Positions 1 through 7,753 are shown, counted from the stretch's first letter. The stretch is DNA of 64,000 bases from Pseudomonas flavescens (GCF_013408425.1 NZ_JACBYV010000001.1:4092001-4156000), one strand, 5' to 3'. Notes: generated by a model not told the origin, from the letters alone. Numbers and translations are program-made.

Positions 1-180
1 TTCCTTGAGGATCTCCTGAGCCCGCGGCATGACGATGAACTGACCACCGAGGATGACCGCCTGGGTGATCATGTCGTTGGTGAGTTCGTCCTCGGCCTGG
101 GCGTTTTCCAACGCCTGGTCGAATTCGGCCTCGGGGGTGTTCTCTACCGCGGTGTTGCCATCTACCGAGCTGACTGCCAT
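1..180 (-). CDS. Small T3SS-cluster protein, N-terminal 60 residues (cut by window edge)
   Basis: The reading frame starts at an ATG at 180 behind a very good ribosome binding site (AAAGGAGAG) and runs off the left edge, so only the first 60 residues are visible. They are acidic and helix-prone, begin MAVSSVDGNTAVEN and contain FDQALENAQAEDELTND and a hydrophobic stretch AVILGGQFIVMPRAQ. There is no signal peptide. It is the next minus-strand gene after the split secretin N-domain gene and probably continues the T3SS operon. Its size and composition would suit a secreted filament, inner-rod or regulator protein, but I do not recognise the family and the C-terminus is missing. Confidence 0.6.
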   Translation of the reverse strand, partial: MAVSSVDGNTAVENTPEAEFDQALENAQAEDELTNDMITQAVILGGQFIVMPRAQEILKE

Positions 181-219
181 GGAATCTCTCCTTTCACCTG
201 GATGTTGAAAAGCTACCTG

Positions 220-891
220 CTATTGGTCCGCACCCTTGACCACCTGGATGCCGGCACTACCGCGAAACACCCGCACCCCCCGCTCGCGAACCACCTCGGG
301 CTCCGCCGCCACCGGGCTCTGCAGCTGATCGATACGTTGCTGAACCAGCGCCATATAGGGCGGCGGCCCGGAAATCAGCATGCCGTCACCGTGAAAACTG
401 CTGCGCAGAGACAGGTGCTTGCCTGCCACGCCCAGCTCGTCCAGGGAGCTCTGCAACTCGTCGAGCTGAAAACCGCTGGGTTCGAACTGGCGAATCTCGA
501 TCTCTTCCTCACTGTTCACGTGCAGCATGTTGCCGTCGAAGAACCAGGTCAGGCCGCTGTTGCCACACAGCGCGTCGAGAAACTCGCCAGCGCTGGAAGC
601 ACGCAGGTTGCTCTGTGCACGCCCCTTGATCCGGTTGGAAATCGCCATCGGCAGACCGAGGTTGCGCCCGAAGGCCTCCAGCGCACTGCGCAGATCCTGA
701 TTGATCACCACGTAGGCATAGGGCTGCTCGTACCACTGCGGCATCGCCTCGGCGCGCGCCAGCCCCGCACTGCCCGCCAGCAACAGCAGCGACAGCGCCA
801 GGCCGCGCCTGACGGAACCACTATCGGCGCAGGCAGGGCGATGAAACAACCGCCGGCCGGCAACAATCACAAGATTTCGCAGCCGCTTCAC
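220..891 (-). CDS. SctC-type secretin N-domain protein (RhcC1/HrcC1-like)
   Basis: About 223 residues if translation starts at the GTG at 891, which has a weak GGGG ahead of it. No better start is visible and the start is uncertain. A hydrophobic leader (LALSLLLLAGSAGLARA, about residues 31-47) predicts export. The mature part (YAYVVINQDLRSALEAFGRN, then ISNRIKG, FLDALCGNSGLTWFFDGNMLHV and GPPPYMALVQQRIDQL) follows the N0/N1 pattern of T3SS secretins, but the protein stops before any secretin beta-barrel. Split secretins of this kind (short C1, separate C2) are known for rhizobial T3SS and the second T3SS of some P. syringae strains. It would form the periplasmic vestibule of the T3SS outer ring together with the separate secretin at 2204-3481. 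It is transcribed divergently from the TadD-like gene. Confidence 0.7.
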   Translation of the reverse strand: MKRLRNLVIVAGRRLFHRPACADSGSVRRGLALSLLLLAGSAGLARAEAMPQWYEQPYAYVVINQDLRSALEAFGRNLGLPMAISNRIKGRAQSNLRASSAGEFLDALCGNSGLTWFFDGNMLHVNSEEEIEIRQFEPSGFQLDELQSSLDELGVAGKHLSLRSSFHGDGMLISGPPPYMALVQQRIDQLQSPVAAEPEVVRERGVRVFRGSAGIQVVKGADQ

Positions 892-957
892 ATACCCCGC
901 CGAAGATGGCTCTATAGAATGCCCAGCACGTGCCGGATCAACCCAGGAGCAGCGCCT

Positions 958-1767
958 TTGCCGTCGATTTCCCCCCGCCACTTCGTGCTGCTCGCCAGCT
1001 TCGCCCTGCTGGGCGCCTGCAGCAGCAACGCGCCCAGCAATCCGTCCGCGCCAGCGAGCGATGACGCCTACCAACGCCTGATGAAATTGGCCAATGACGT
1101 CGAGGCGCGTGGTGACCGTGGTACCGCCGCAACGCTGTATCAGCGTGCCGCCGAACAACCCGGCGCCGGTTTCGAGGCCTGGCAGCGACTGGGCCGCGCG
1201 CGGCTGGACAGCGGCAATACCCGGGGTGCTGAAGAGGCGTACCAGAAAGCCGTCGCGCTGGAGCCGGACAACCCAGTGGGCCTGCTCGGCCTGGGCACCG
1301 CGCAGCTGCGCCTGGGTTACCCGGAGCGCGCCCAGCCCCTGCTCGCCAGTGCCGCCGAGCAATTGCCCAACGATGCCCAGGCCTTCGCCCGCCTGGGTGC
1401 CGCCGAAGCGCAACTGGGCAATATCGCCGCCATGCAGCGTGCCTTCGCCACCGCGCGCAAGCTGGCTCCCGGCGATCTCGATGCGCGCAGCAACCTGGCG
1501 CTGGCCTACGCCCTCAATGGCGACAGTGCCAATGCGCTGCGCGAGATCGACGGCATCGATCGCGCGCCAACCGCTCAGTTGCGCCATCAGCGCAACGCGC
1601 TGCTGGTCCAGGTGCTGGCTGGCGAGCGCGGCAAACCGGCCAGCGTGCAGCTCGACGACACCAGCGCGGCCAAGCGCCAGGCGCTGATCGCCGAAGCCCG
1701 GCGCATCGCTGCCATCAGTGACCCCGCCGAACGGGCACGGGCCCTGGGGCTGAGCGCTGGGAGATAA
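958..1767 (+). CDS. TPR lipoprotein, TadD-like (candidate secretin pilotin)
   Basis: 269 residues from a TTG start at 958, chosen because AGGAG at 945-949 sits 8 bases upstream and a lipoprotein signal follows at once (FVLLASFALLGAC, lipid-anchored Cys at residue 21). An ATG at 919 in the same frame would put a poor, longer leader ahead of the signal. The rest is a chain of TPR helices (AWQRLGRARLDSGNTRGAEE, DNPVGLLGLGTAQLRLG, AQAFARLGAAEAQLGN, DARSNLALAYALNGD). TPR lipoproteins of this form are TadD proteins, which assist the Tad pilus secretin. Its place between the split secretin N-domain gene and a CpaD-like gene suggests the same role for the T3SS secretin. It is the only plus-strand gene in the T3SS block, and it converges on the CpaD-like gene with 26 bases between stops. 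Confidence 0.75.
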   Translation: MPSISPRHFVLLASFALLGACSSNAPSNPSAPASDDAYQRLMKLANDVEARGDRGTAATLYQRAAEQPGAGFEAWQRLGRARLDSGNTRGAEEAYQKAVALEPDNPVGLLGLGTAQLRLGYPERAQPLLASAAEQLPNDAQAFARLGAAEAQLGNIAAMQRAFATARKLAPGDLDARSNLALAYALNGDSANALREIDGIDRAPTAQLRHQRNALLVQVLAGERGKPASVQLDDTSAAKRQALIAEARRIAAISDPAERARALGLSAGR

Positions 1768-1793
1768 AAGTGGCGACCGCGTGATCGCCTGGC

Positions 1794-2189
1794 TCATTGC
1801 CCACCCCCGGTATCGCTCTGCGCCGCCTGCTCCTGCCGGCGACGGCGCTTCTCGTCGGTTTCGAAGCCTTCCAGATACGACTGAGCTGCCCGGCCCACCG
1901 GCGCGGCCAGCGTCGGCCCCGTCTGTCTGCCGCGCAGCAGATCACCGCGGCGCTCGACCATCTGCAGCAGATTGGCGTTGTTGGCGCAGCCAGGCGGCAG
2001 TGGCAGCAGCTCACGCTCGTCGACCGGCTGACCCTCCTCACTGACGCGACGGCAGGCATCCGGCACCAGCAAGGGCTGGCCGTTGGCGTCGACGAGGGTC
2101 TGGTAGCCGTGGGAATAGCTCGGCGCCTGCAGTTCCGTCTGGCAGGCGCCAAGCAGCAGGCAGGTGGACAGCACGCTCAGACGCGTCAT
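1794..2189 (-). CDS. CpaD-like outer-membrane lipoprotein
   Basis: 131 residues from the ATG at 2189, preceded by GGGGG. An alternative ATG at 2207 overlaps the secretin stop codon (ATGA) and adds six residues. The N-terminus MTRLSVLSTCLLLGAC is a lipoprotein signal with lipobox LLGAC (Cys16). The segment PPGCANNANLLQMVERRGDL (about residues 66-85) followed by LRGRQTGP is the signature of the CpaD/RcpB family, the lipoprotein partner of the CpaC secretin in Tad pili. It directly follows a CpaC-like secretin on the same strand, as in tad loci. I infer that it stabilises or positions the secretin of this T3SS. No other tad genes (ATPase, TadBC, pilin) are in the window. Confidence 0.75.
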   Translation of the reverse strand: MTRLSVLSTCLLLGACQTELQAPSYSHGYQTLVDANGQPLLVPDACRRVSEEGQPVDERELLPLPPGCANNANLLQMVERRGDLLRGRQTGPTLAAPVGRAAQSYLEGFETDEKRRRRQEQAAQSDTGGGQ

Positions 2190-2203
2190 CGCGATACCCC
2201 CGT

Positions 2204-3481
2204 TCATTGCACGTGGAACCCGAAGGAGCTGCTGCGCGCCGGTGCATCGGCACGTGCCCCGAGGGTGCGATCGAGGGGCGTGAGCATGGCTTGGGTCTGC
2301 ACCGGCTCGACCAGATAGGGCGTGATCAGGATCACCAGCTCGGTTTCGTTCTGCTGGAAGCGCTTGGAGCGGAACAGGTTGCCGAGGATCGGCATGTCAC
2401 CGAGCAGCGGGACTTTCTCCAGATCCTGAGCGTTCTCTCGCTGGAACAGGCCCGCGATGGCGAAGGTTTGCCCGCTGCCCACCTCGACACGGGTATCGGC
2501 GCGGCGCACACGGAACGACGGCACGCGGAACCCGGACACCTCCAGCGTGCTGCCGCCCATCAGGCTGCTGACCTCCGGACGCACCTGCAGGCCGATACGG
2601 TCATTGGGCAATAGTGTCGGGCTGAACAGCAGCGACACACCGTAGGATTTGTACTCGACGCCCACCAGATCGCTGTTCACCGGCACCGGCACCGGCACTT
2701 CGCCGCCCGCCAGGAAGCTCGCCGTTTCACCGGTCATGGCGGTGATGTTGGGCTCGGCGAGAATCTCCAGCACGCCGTTGCTCTGCAGCGCCTCGAGCAC
2801 GGTATCAATATTGAAGTTGCCGCTGTCCAGGCCTACGCCGATCAGGTTGGAGGCGCCCGCGGCAGCCTCCGCCGCCAGATTGCCTCCGGTGAGCAGGCCG
2901 AACGAGAACGTGCCGTTGTTGAACAGCGCGTTCCAGCTCACCCCGTAACGCAGCAGCTCTTCGCGGGACACTTCGGCGAAGCGTACGCGAATGTTCACCT
3001 GCGCCGACCCCGGGTAGGTCGCGGTATTCACCGCGCCCTGCCATTCCTGCCCGGTAGGGTCGAGCATGGCATTGAGGTCCAGCGCCTCGCCGACGCTGCT
3101 GACCTGGCCGCGGGCCGCCAGGCGGTTGCCCACGCCTTTCACTTCGGTAGCGCTTTGCGGATGGCGGCTGCGCAGCGCGCTGCTGATCGGTCGACCATTG
3201 CTGCCGACGTTGATCTGCAGCGAGGCGATCTCTCGCTCGTCGCTGCCCAGGGCCACCAGCGTGGTGTGCCCGGCACGCTTGCCGAACAGGTAGATGACGC
3301 CAGGCGACACCACCTGCAGGTCGGCGACGCCAGGCTCGGCGACCATCACCGCATCCACCGGCTCGGCGAAACGCATGATGCGCCCCTCCCCCGTCGCCAG
3401 GTCGATGCTGCCTCCTGACGGTGACTGCGCCACGGCCAGCAACGGTATGCAGCAGAGCATCAGCAGCAGCCCGCGCATCAT
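2204..3481 (-). CDS. Secretin of CpaC/RcpA type serving the T3SS (RhcC2-like)
   Basis: 425 residues with a signal peptide (residues 1-18, cleavage after AVA). A pilus-type N domain follows (about 25-95: RIMRFAEPVDAVMVAEPGVA, then LQVVSPGVIYLFGKRAG), then the secretin core (about 225-390) with LEILAEPNITAM, the glycine/valine gate segment AGGEVPVPVPVNSDL and the C-terminal signature VPLLGDMPILGNLF (357-370). This layout is that of Tad pilus CpaC/RcpA secretins, not of a full-length SctC. The start codon overlaps the stop of sctV by four bases, so translation is probably coupled and it belongs to the T3SS operon. It would form the outer-membrane channel. Confidence 0.85.
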   Translation of the reverse strand: MMRGLLLMLCCIPLLAVAQSPSGGSIDLATGEGRIMRFAEPVDAVMVAEPGVADLQVVSPGVIYLFGKRAGHTTLVALGSDEREIASLQINVGSNGRPISSALRSRHPQSATEVKGVGNRLAARGQVSSVGEALDLNAMLDPTGQEWQGAVNTATYPGSAQVNIRVRFAEVSREELLRYGVSWNALFNNGTFSFGLLTGGNLAAEAAAGASNLIGVGLDSGNFNIDTVLEALQSNGVLEILAEPNITAMTGETASFLAGGEVPVPVPVNSDLVGVEYKSYGVSLLFSPTLLPNDRIGLQVRPEVSSLMGGSTLEVSGFRVPSFRVRRADTRVEVGSGQTFAIAGLFQRENAQDLEKVPLLGDMPILGNLFRSKRFQQNETELVILITPYLVEPVQTQAMLTPLDRTLGARADAPARSSSFGFHVQ

Positions 3482-5613
3482 GTGGCACCTGCCAGAGCAG
3501 CAGGTGCGGGCTCGTTTCTTTCCGCCCGCGAGGTGGCCGGTGAGCCGATCACCTTGATCGCCTGCAGGCTGTATTCCGGAGCCAGTTCGGTAAAGGACAG
3601 CACGGCCATCTCCAGTTCGTCACGAATGCACAGGCGCAGGATCCGGCGGCGTAGCTCGGGGTGTACCACCAGGGTCGGTTTGATCTGTTCGGGGAGTTGC
3701 GCACACTGCTGACGCAGTGCCTTGAGCAGACCGCGGGTGGCCTCCCGGGCACGGATTTCACCGCGGCCGGTGTCTTGCTGGCGCGCCGCCTCCAGCAACT
3801 GAGCCTCCAGGGCCGAGCCCAGCACGAAGGCGGCGATCACCCGCTTTTCATCGGCATGCTGATGGCTGATCTGGCGGGCCAGCGCGGTACGCAGGTGGTC
3901 GCTAAAACGCCCGACGTCACCTTCGCGGCCCCCCCACTCGACCATCGCTTCGAGCAGCGCACGGCGATTGCGGATCGATACCCCTTCGGCGACCAGCCGA
4001 CGCAGGGCATCGGCGACACGCTGCAGAGGTACGGCACGCAGGGCTTCCTTGACCAGTTCGCCATGGCTCTCCTCCAGATGGGCGAGCAACTGACGGGTTT
4101 CCTGGATACCGAGAAAGTCCCCGGCGTAGCGGCGCAGGGTGCGCGCCATCACATCGCGAAGAATTTCATCCGGGCGCAGGTAGACGATGCCCGCATCGCT
4201 CAGCTCGGCCTGGTGCTCGCCAGGGATCCACAGGCCCGGGCGGCTGCTCAGCGGCGAGGCGCGCTCCTCGCCCTGAATGTCGAGCAGTTGCAGGTGCACG
4301 GGGTCGTCGCGCAGCAGTACCTGGGCAGGATTCAGGTCGCCCTGATCCACCGGCACGCCCTCCAGCTCGACCCGGTAGCTGCCCGTTGCAGCGGCCATGT
4401 CGACCCGCACCGACGGCAGCGGAAATTCGATGCCCAGCTCGTTGTGCAGATCGTGGCAGAGCACCTCGAGGCGCTGCTTGAAGGGCTGCAGAGGCACCAC
4501 CTCGGCCAGCCCCGGACCGATGGACAGCAGCACGCGGGAGTCGGCGGTGGCGGGAGAGGCCTCGGCTTCGGGCTCGACCTCCACAGCAGCCGCTTCGACC
4601 ACCTCGGCCGCGCACGCCTCGGCTTCCTGCTCGCGGCGCTGGCGACGCATCAGCATCCAGGCGCACAGCCCCAGCACCGCCGACAGGCCGAGAAACACCG
4701 GCGCCGGGAAGCCAGGGATGAAGGCGACGGCAGCCAGGATCAGCGCCGTGAGCGTAAGGGCCCGCTGGCTATTGCCCATCTGGCGGATAATCTCGGTACC
4801 CAGGTCGGCCTGCTCGGCCTCGTTGTTGACCCGGGTAACCACGGTACCGGCCGCCACGGCGATCAGCAGGGCCGGGATCTGCGCGATCAGCCCGTCGCCC
4901 ACGGTGAGCAGCGAGTAGGTGTGCCCGGCCTCGGCGAAGGACATGCCACGCGACAGCATGCCGATCAGCAGGCCGCCAATCAGGTTGACGAAGAGAATCA
5001 CCAGGCCGGCGATGGCGTCGCCTTTGACGAACTTCATCGAGCCGTCCATGGCGCCGAACAGCTGGCTCTCGCGCTGCAGGTCGGAACGTCGACGACGGGC
5101 CTCGCCGGCATCGATATCGCCGTTGCGCAGGTCGTTGTCGATGCTCATCTGCTTGCCAGGCATGGCATCCAGGCTGAAACGCGCCGCCACCTCGGCGACC
5201 CGCTCGGCGCCTTTGGTGATCACCACGAACTGCGCCACGGTGATGATCAGGAAGATCACCAGACCGACCACCACTTCGCCGGCGATGACGAATTTGCCGA
5301 AGGCTTCGATGATGTGCCCGGCATCGCCGTGCAGCAGAATCAGCCGCGTGGTGCTGATCGACAGAGCCAGCCGGAACAAGGTGCTGAGCAGGATCAGCGC
5401 TGGCAGCGCAGACAGCTCCAGCGGCTTGCTGATGTAGAACGCGACGATCAGCACGAGGATGCTGAGGGCGATGCTGATGCCGATCAGGGTGTCGACCAGG
5501 TAGGTCGGCAGCGGGATGATCATCATCACGATGGCCATCATCATGAAGGCGACGATCACCACCTCGGTACGTTGCGCGGCCATGCCCGCCAGGGCGCTGA
5601 GACGCGCCATCAT
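3478..5613 (-). CDS. sctV: T3SS export gate protein SctV (FHIPEP family)
   Basis: 711 residues, the usual length for SctV/HrcV/RhcV/LcrD. The first roughly 330 residues carry hydrophobic helices separated by the FHIPEP-family loop (ARFSLDAMPGKQMSIDNDLR, about 144-163, then NGDIDAGEARRRR). The second half is the cytoplasmic domain that assembles into a nonameric ring and receives substrates and chaperones. Flagellar FlhA is the paralogue; T3SS assignment rests on the adjacent sctD, YscY-like and secretin genes and the absence of flagellar genes. The start overlaps the preceding TPR gene by four bases and the end overlaps the secretin gene by four bases, so this is a tightly coupled operon. Confidence 0.95.
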   Translation of the reverse strand: MMARLSALAGMAAQRTEVVIVAFMMMAIVMMIIPLPTYLVDTLIGISIALSILVLIVAFYISKPLELSALPALILLSTLFRLALSISTTRLILLHGDAGHIIEAFGKFVIAGEVVVGLVIFLIITVAQFVVITKGAERVAEVAARFSLDAMPGKQMSIDNDLRNGDIDAGEARRRRSDLQRESQLFGAMDGSMKFVKGDAIAGLVILFVNLIGGLLIGMLSRGMSFAEAGHTYSLLTVGDGLIAQIPALLIAVAAGTVVTRVNNEAEQADLGTEIIRQMGNSQRALTLTALILAAVAFIPGFPAPVFLGLSAVLGLCAWMLMRRQRREQEAEACAAEVVEAAAVEVEPEAEASPATADSRVLLSIGPGLAEVVPLQPFKQRLEVLCHDLHNELGIEFPLPSVRVDMAAATGSYRVELEGVPVDQGDLNPAQVLLRDDPVHLQLLDIQGEERASPLSSRPGLWIPGEHQAELSDAGIVYLRPDEILRDVMARTLRRYAGDFLGIQETRQLLAHLEESHGELVKEALRAVPLQRVADALRRLVAEGVSIRNRRALLEAMVEWGGREGDVGRFSDHLRTALARQISHQHADEKRVIAAFVLGSALEAQLLEAARQQDTGRGEIRAREATRGLLKALRQQCAQLPEQIKPTLVVHPELRRRILRLCIRDELEMAVLSFTELAPEYSLQAIKVIGSPATSRAERNEPAPAALAGAT

Positions 5614-5951
5614 GCGTCACGCTCCTGGCGCAGTTGCCGGTAGCGAGTGAAACAGGCGCGGGCCTCGGTGTACTGGCCGCAGCTCCACAGGGCGCGGCTG
5701 CGCAGCAGCAGCCAGGCTGCCGACTCGCCCTGCAGCGCATGCAGGCGATCCAGAGTGCGCAGCGCCCGCTCGCCATCGCCGATGGCGGTGAAGGCCGCAG
5801 CCAGGCGGGCCAGCAACACCTGATCGTCAGGGTTCAGTTGCACGGCCAGCAGCAACAGCACCAGCGCGCGCTGCCCTTGGCCAACCCGCAGATAGAGATC
5901 GCCCAGGCCTTGCAACAGCTTGGCGGCATCATGATCGTCGCGCTGCATCAT
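5610..5951 (-). CDS. Small TPR protein, YscY/Y4yS-like
   Basis: 113 residues, cytoplasmic, two to three TPR-like helical hairpins (KLLQGLGDLYLRVGQGQRAL, LNPDDQVLLARLAAAFTAIG, AWLLLRSRALWSCGQYTEAR). Length and pattern match YscY (114 residues), especially the end, where an AWL.L.SRA motif leads into a final helix. YscY binds YscX and the SctV cytoplasmic domain. Rhizobial clusters also carry a TPR protein (Y4yS) beside rhcV. The gene lies directly before sctV and overlaps its neighbours by four bases on both sides (ATGA junctions). I infer that it supports SctV assembly or early-substrate export. Whether it is a true SctY orthologue cannot be settled by eye. Confidence 0.65.
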   Translation of the reverse strand: MMQRDDHDAAKLLQGLGDLYLRVGQGQRALVLLLLAVQLNPDDQVLLARLAAAFTAIGDGERALRTLDRLHALQGESAAWLLLRSRALWSCGQYTEARACFTRYRQLRQERDA

Positions 5952-6319
5952 TCCCCCGTCTCGGTTTCGACCCGCTGCCGGTCCAGTGCCTGACGGGTGT
6001 CGAGCTCTTCACGGACGAGGGCCATGGCCAGCGTTCTGGTTTCGCCGTCGAGCGGCAGCGTCGGCAGGATGCGTTCGAGAATGTCCTCGAGAATTTCCGC
6101 GGGCCGCGAACCGGCGAACAGCCCCGGTTCCACACCAGCGGCCAGCTCCAGCGCCTGCAGGTCATCCTGTACCGATGGCAGAGGTGGCGTGCGCGGCAGG
6201 CTGGGCTGGCGGACGGCCGGTGGCGGCGTGGGTGATGCGGGGGACAGCTCGCTCGGACGCGTACGAACATCCGACGCTGCATCCGCTGGAGCTAACGGGG
6301 CGCGTGAATCGATCTTCAT
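5948..6319 (-). CDS. Unassigned T3SS operon protein in the SctX position
   Basis: 123 residues from the ATG at 6319, one base after the stop of sctD. The first half is rich in Pro, Ala and Ser (about residues 6-50: PLAPADAAS, SPASPTPPPAVRQPSLPR) and looks disordered. The second half is helical and acidic (PAEILEDILERILPTLPLDG, then LAMALVREELDTRQALDRQR). YscX, the YscY partner, is about 122 residues and is encoded next to yscY, so position and length would fit SctX. I see no convincing sequence match, so the assignment is positional only. A disordered N-terminus would suit a T3SS substrate or chaperone-bound protein. Confidence 0.55.
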   Translation of the reverse strand: MKIDSRAPLAPADAASDVRTRPSELSPASPTPPPAVRQPSLPRTPPLPSVQDDLQALELAAGVEPGLFAGSRPAEILEDILERILPTLPLDGETRTLAMALVREELDTRQALDRQRVETETGE

Positions 6320-6320
6320 G

Positions 6321-7271
6321 CTAGCCCTCAGGCACTGGCGAAGGTCCGAGCGTGAGGGCGAAACGCTCGTCACCGAGCGCCAGCACCACCTGGCCATCCT
6401 CGATACGCTCGAGCTTCCAGCCACCTTCGAGGGGGGCACCGGGGTACAGGCGCGCACCTGATGCGTTGATCACGTAGGGGTTGTCGCCGAACCACACGGC
6501 CTGAAAATTGACCCGGGGGCGGGCGGCGTTTTCGCGCACGCTGACATCACCGCGCAGTACGTATTGGCGGCCGTAACGGCCATCGAAGTACTGCTGCAGG
6601 GCCAGCCAGTCCTGCTCCTGACCAGGCTCCACGGTGCCGCTGACGCGCAACTGCCCGGCACTGGCGTCCAGTTTGAGGTTGTTCAGCCCGGCGGCCTTGG
6701 CCTGGCTGGCCAGGTCGGCGCGGGCCAGTTGCAATGACGCGGCCCTGGGCACTTGCGCTGGCTGCTCCTCGGCGATCGTCAGCCGCTGCAGCGACTCGGG
6801 TTCCGCGGCGTACATCGGGGAGTCGCGCAGCATCGCCAGGGCGCCCGCGCAGATGAACATGAACAGCGCGGCGATGGCCCATTGCGCCTTGCCGTACCAC
6901 ACGGGGTTGGCAGCCGTGCCACGCTGCGGCATGGCGAGACGCAGGGTGGCGTCGCCGACGCGGATATCCACAGGCAGTCGACCGCGGTAGCCGTGCCCGC
7001 GCGCGATCATGGTTTCACGCCCGCCGCGGATCACCCGTACGTCGCCGCCGGTGGCCTCCACGCCGACGTGGCGGGCACTGAAGCGCAGGGTCAGGTGACG
7101 CTCCGCAACCCCGGCGTCACGCAGCATCAGGTTCGCCGCAGCGCCACTGCCGATGCTGTACACCGCTTCATCGAGCGGCAGGGAAACGCCACGGTGGATG
7201 CCGGCGGTCACATCCAGACGGGGCAGGTCGCCGCTGTTCGGCAGGACGGAACTAGAGGCTATCGCAGTCAT
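6321..7271 (-). CDS. sctD: T3SS inner-membrane ring protein SctD with FHA domain
   Basis: 316 residues from the ATG at 7271, which has GGTGAG just ahead. A GTG at 7280 would add three residues. An N-terminal FHA-like domain (about 20-112: LDVTAGIHRGVSLPLDEAVY, SIGSGAAANLMLRD, ERHLTLRF) is followed by one transmembrane helix (about 131-148, WAIAALFMFICAGALAML) and a periplasmic part with BON/ring-building repeats (LDASAGQLRVSGTVEPGQEQ, then VLRGDVSVRENAAR). This is the YscD/HrpQ/Y4yQ layout: cytoplasmic FHA, single membrane pass, periplasmic ring domains. It forms the outer of the two inner-membrane rings and contacts the secretin. It is followed after one base by the SctX-position gene. Confidence 0.8.
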   Translation of the reverse strand: MTAIASSSVLPNSGDLPRLDVTAGIHRGVSLPLDEAVYSIGSGAAANLMLRDAGVAERHLTLRFSARHVGVEATGGDVRVIRGGRETMIARGHGYRGRLPVDIRVGDATLRLAMPQRGTAANPVWYGKAQWAIAALFMFICAGALAMLRDSPMYAAEPESLQRLTIAEEQPAQVPRAASLQLARADLASQAKAAGLNNLKLDASAGQLRVSGTVEPGQEQDWLALQQYFDGRYGRQYVLRGDVSVRENAARPRVNFQAVWFGDNPYVINASGARLYPGAPLEGGWKLERIEDGQVVLALGDERFALTLGPSPVPEG

Positions 7272-7397
7272 ATGACTCACCGGGTTCGCGGCTCGCGCCT
7301 GGGCTCAGGGATTGCACTATCGAACGACGCATCGGGCCAGAACGGCTCGACCACGCACTCGATGGAAAAGATGCCGATAACGGCGCAGACACAGGTT

Positions 7398-7422
7398 GCA
7401 GGCGACGCCGAGCGCCGCCTGC
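7398..7422 (-). other. Stem-loop after the 53-residue gene
   Basis: GCAGGCG at 7398-7404 pairs with CGCCTGC at 7416-7422 around an 11-base GC-rich loop, just after the stop codon of the small T3SS gene and 127 bases before sctD. It has no U-tract. An RNA stem here could stabilise the short upstream message or attenuate read-through, giving more of the small protein than of the machine parts. This is inference from position only. Confidence 0.3.
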
Positions 7423-7430
7423 AGCCCGGG

Positions 7431-7592
7431 TCAGTTCTGCGGACGCTGCTTGGTCGCGTCGAGCTCGGCTTTCTTGGCCGTGGTGATCTCGGTGATCTTG
7501 GCGGACTTCTCGATCGCCATATCGAATACTGCGGACATCTTGTCGATGGCGGCGTCTGAGTTGCCACTGTTTACTGCAGGAGTCTCAGCCAT
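7431..7592 (-). CDS. 53-residue T3SS cluster protein, candidate filament or export substrate
   Basis: Starts at the ATG at 7592 and encodes a 53-residue, Cys-free, soluble helical protein (MAETPAVNSGNSDAAIDKMS ... IEKSAKITEITTAKKAELDA). It is the first gene of the minus-strand T3SS operon, ahead of sctD, with about 160 bases and a stem-loop in between. First-gene position, small size, Ser/Asn-rich N-terminus and long amphipathic helix are features of needle, pilin or rod subunits of T3SS, but it is shorter than typical SctF proteins (about 80 residues) and I do not recognise the family. The leader reads MAxxxxVxxxx, much like the other small cluster protein at the left edge. Confidence 0.5.
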   Translation of the reverse strand: MAETPAVNSGNSDAAIDKMSAVFDMAIEKSAKITEITTAKKAELDATKQRPQN

Positions 7593-7723
7593 GGGATATC
7601 TCCGAACGGTTCTAAGGGTAATTGGCGGCACCACCAGCGGTGATGGCCGGTTTCAGGAAAACCACCTCGGTGAGCGGGCTTTCCTGCAACGACTCGAAGA
7701 CTAGGGAGGGATGACCAAGCGGT

Positions 7724-7753
7724 GTTGTTAAAGGTTGTTAAAGCTTGTTGAGC
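7724..7753. promoter_or_regulatory. Three 10-bp direct repeats in a divergent control region
   Basis: GTTGTTAAAG occurs at 7724-7733 and again at 7734-7743, followed by a diverged copy CTTGTTGAGC at 7744-7753. The repeats sit one helical turn apart in the 252-base region between the divergent T3SS small gene (start 7592) and the marR gene (start 7845). GCTTAAC motifs follow at about 7777 and 7814. Helically phased direct repeats are typical of activator sites, so this could control the T3SS operon or the MarR gene. Confidence 0.4.

Noticed and set aside
202..957. Plus-strand extension of the TadD-like frame back to 202
   Set aside because: It is antisense to the secretin N-domain gene, lacks a ribosome binding site and would bury the lipoprotein signal in the middle of the protein.
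892..1797. Minus-strand extension of the secretin N-domain frame back to 1797
   Set aside because: It lies opposite the TPR lipoprotein, shows no domain and has Arg/Gly-rich composition typical of a shadow frame.
3661..5643. 660-codon plus-strand frame
   Set aside because: Antisense to sctV; His/Gln/Arg-rich low-complexity translation and no start signal.
1..7592. A Tad pilus locus
   Set aside because: CpaC-, CpaD- and TadD-like genes are present, but the same operon carries sctV and sctD and no Tad ATPase, platform or pilin gene is seen.
7593..7723. hrp box or tts box for the T3SS operon
   Set aside because: Sequences such as GGAAAACCAC are present, but spacing and halves do not meet either consensus.
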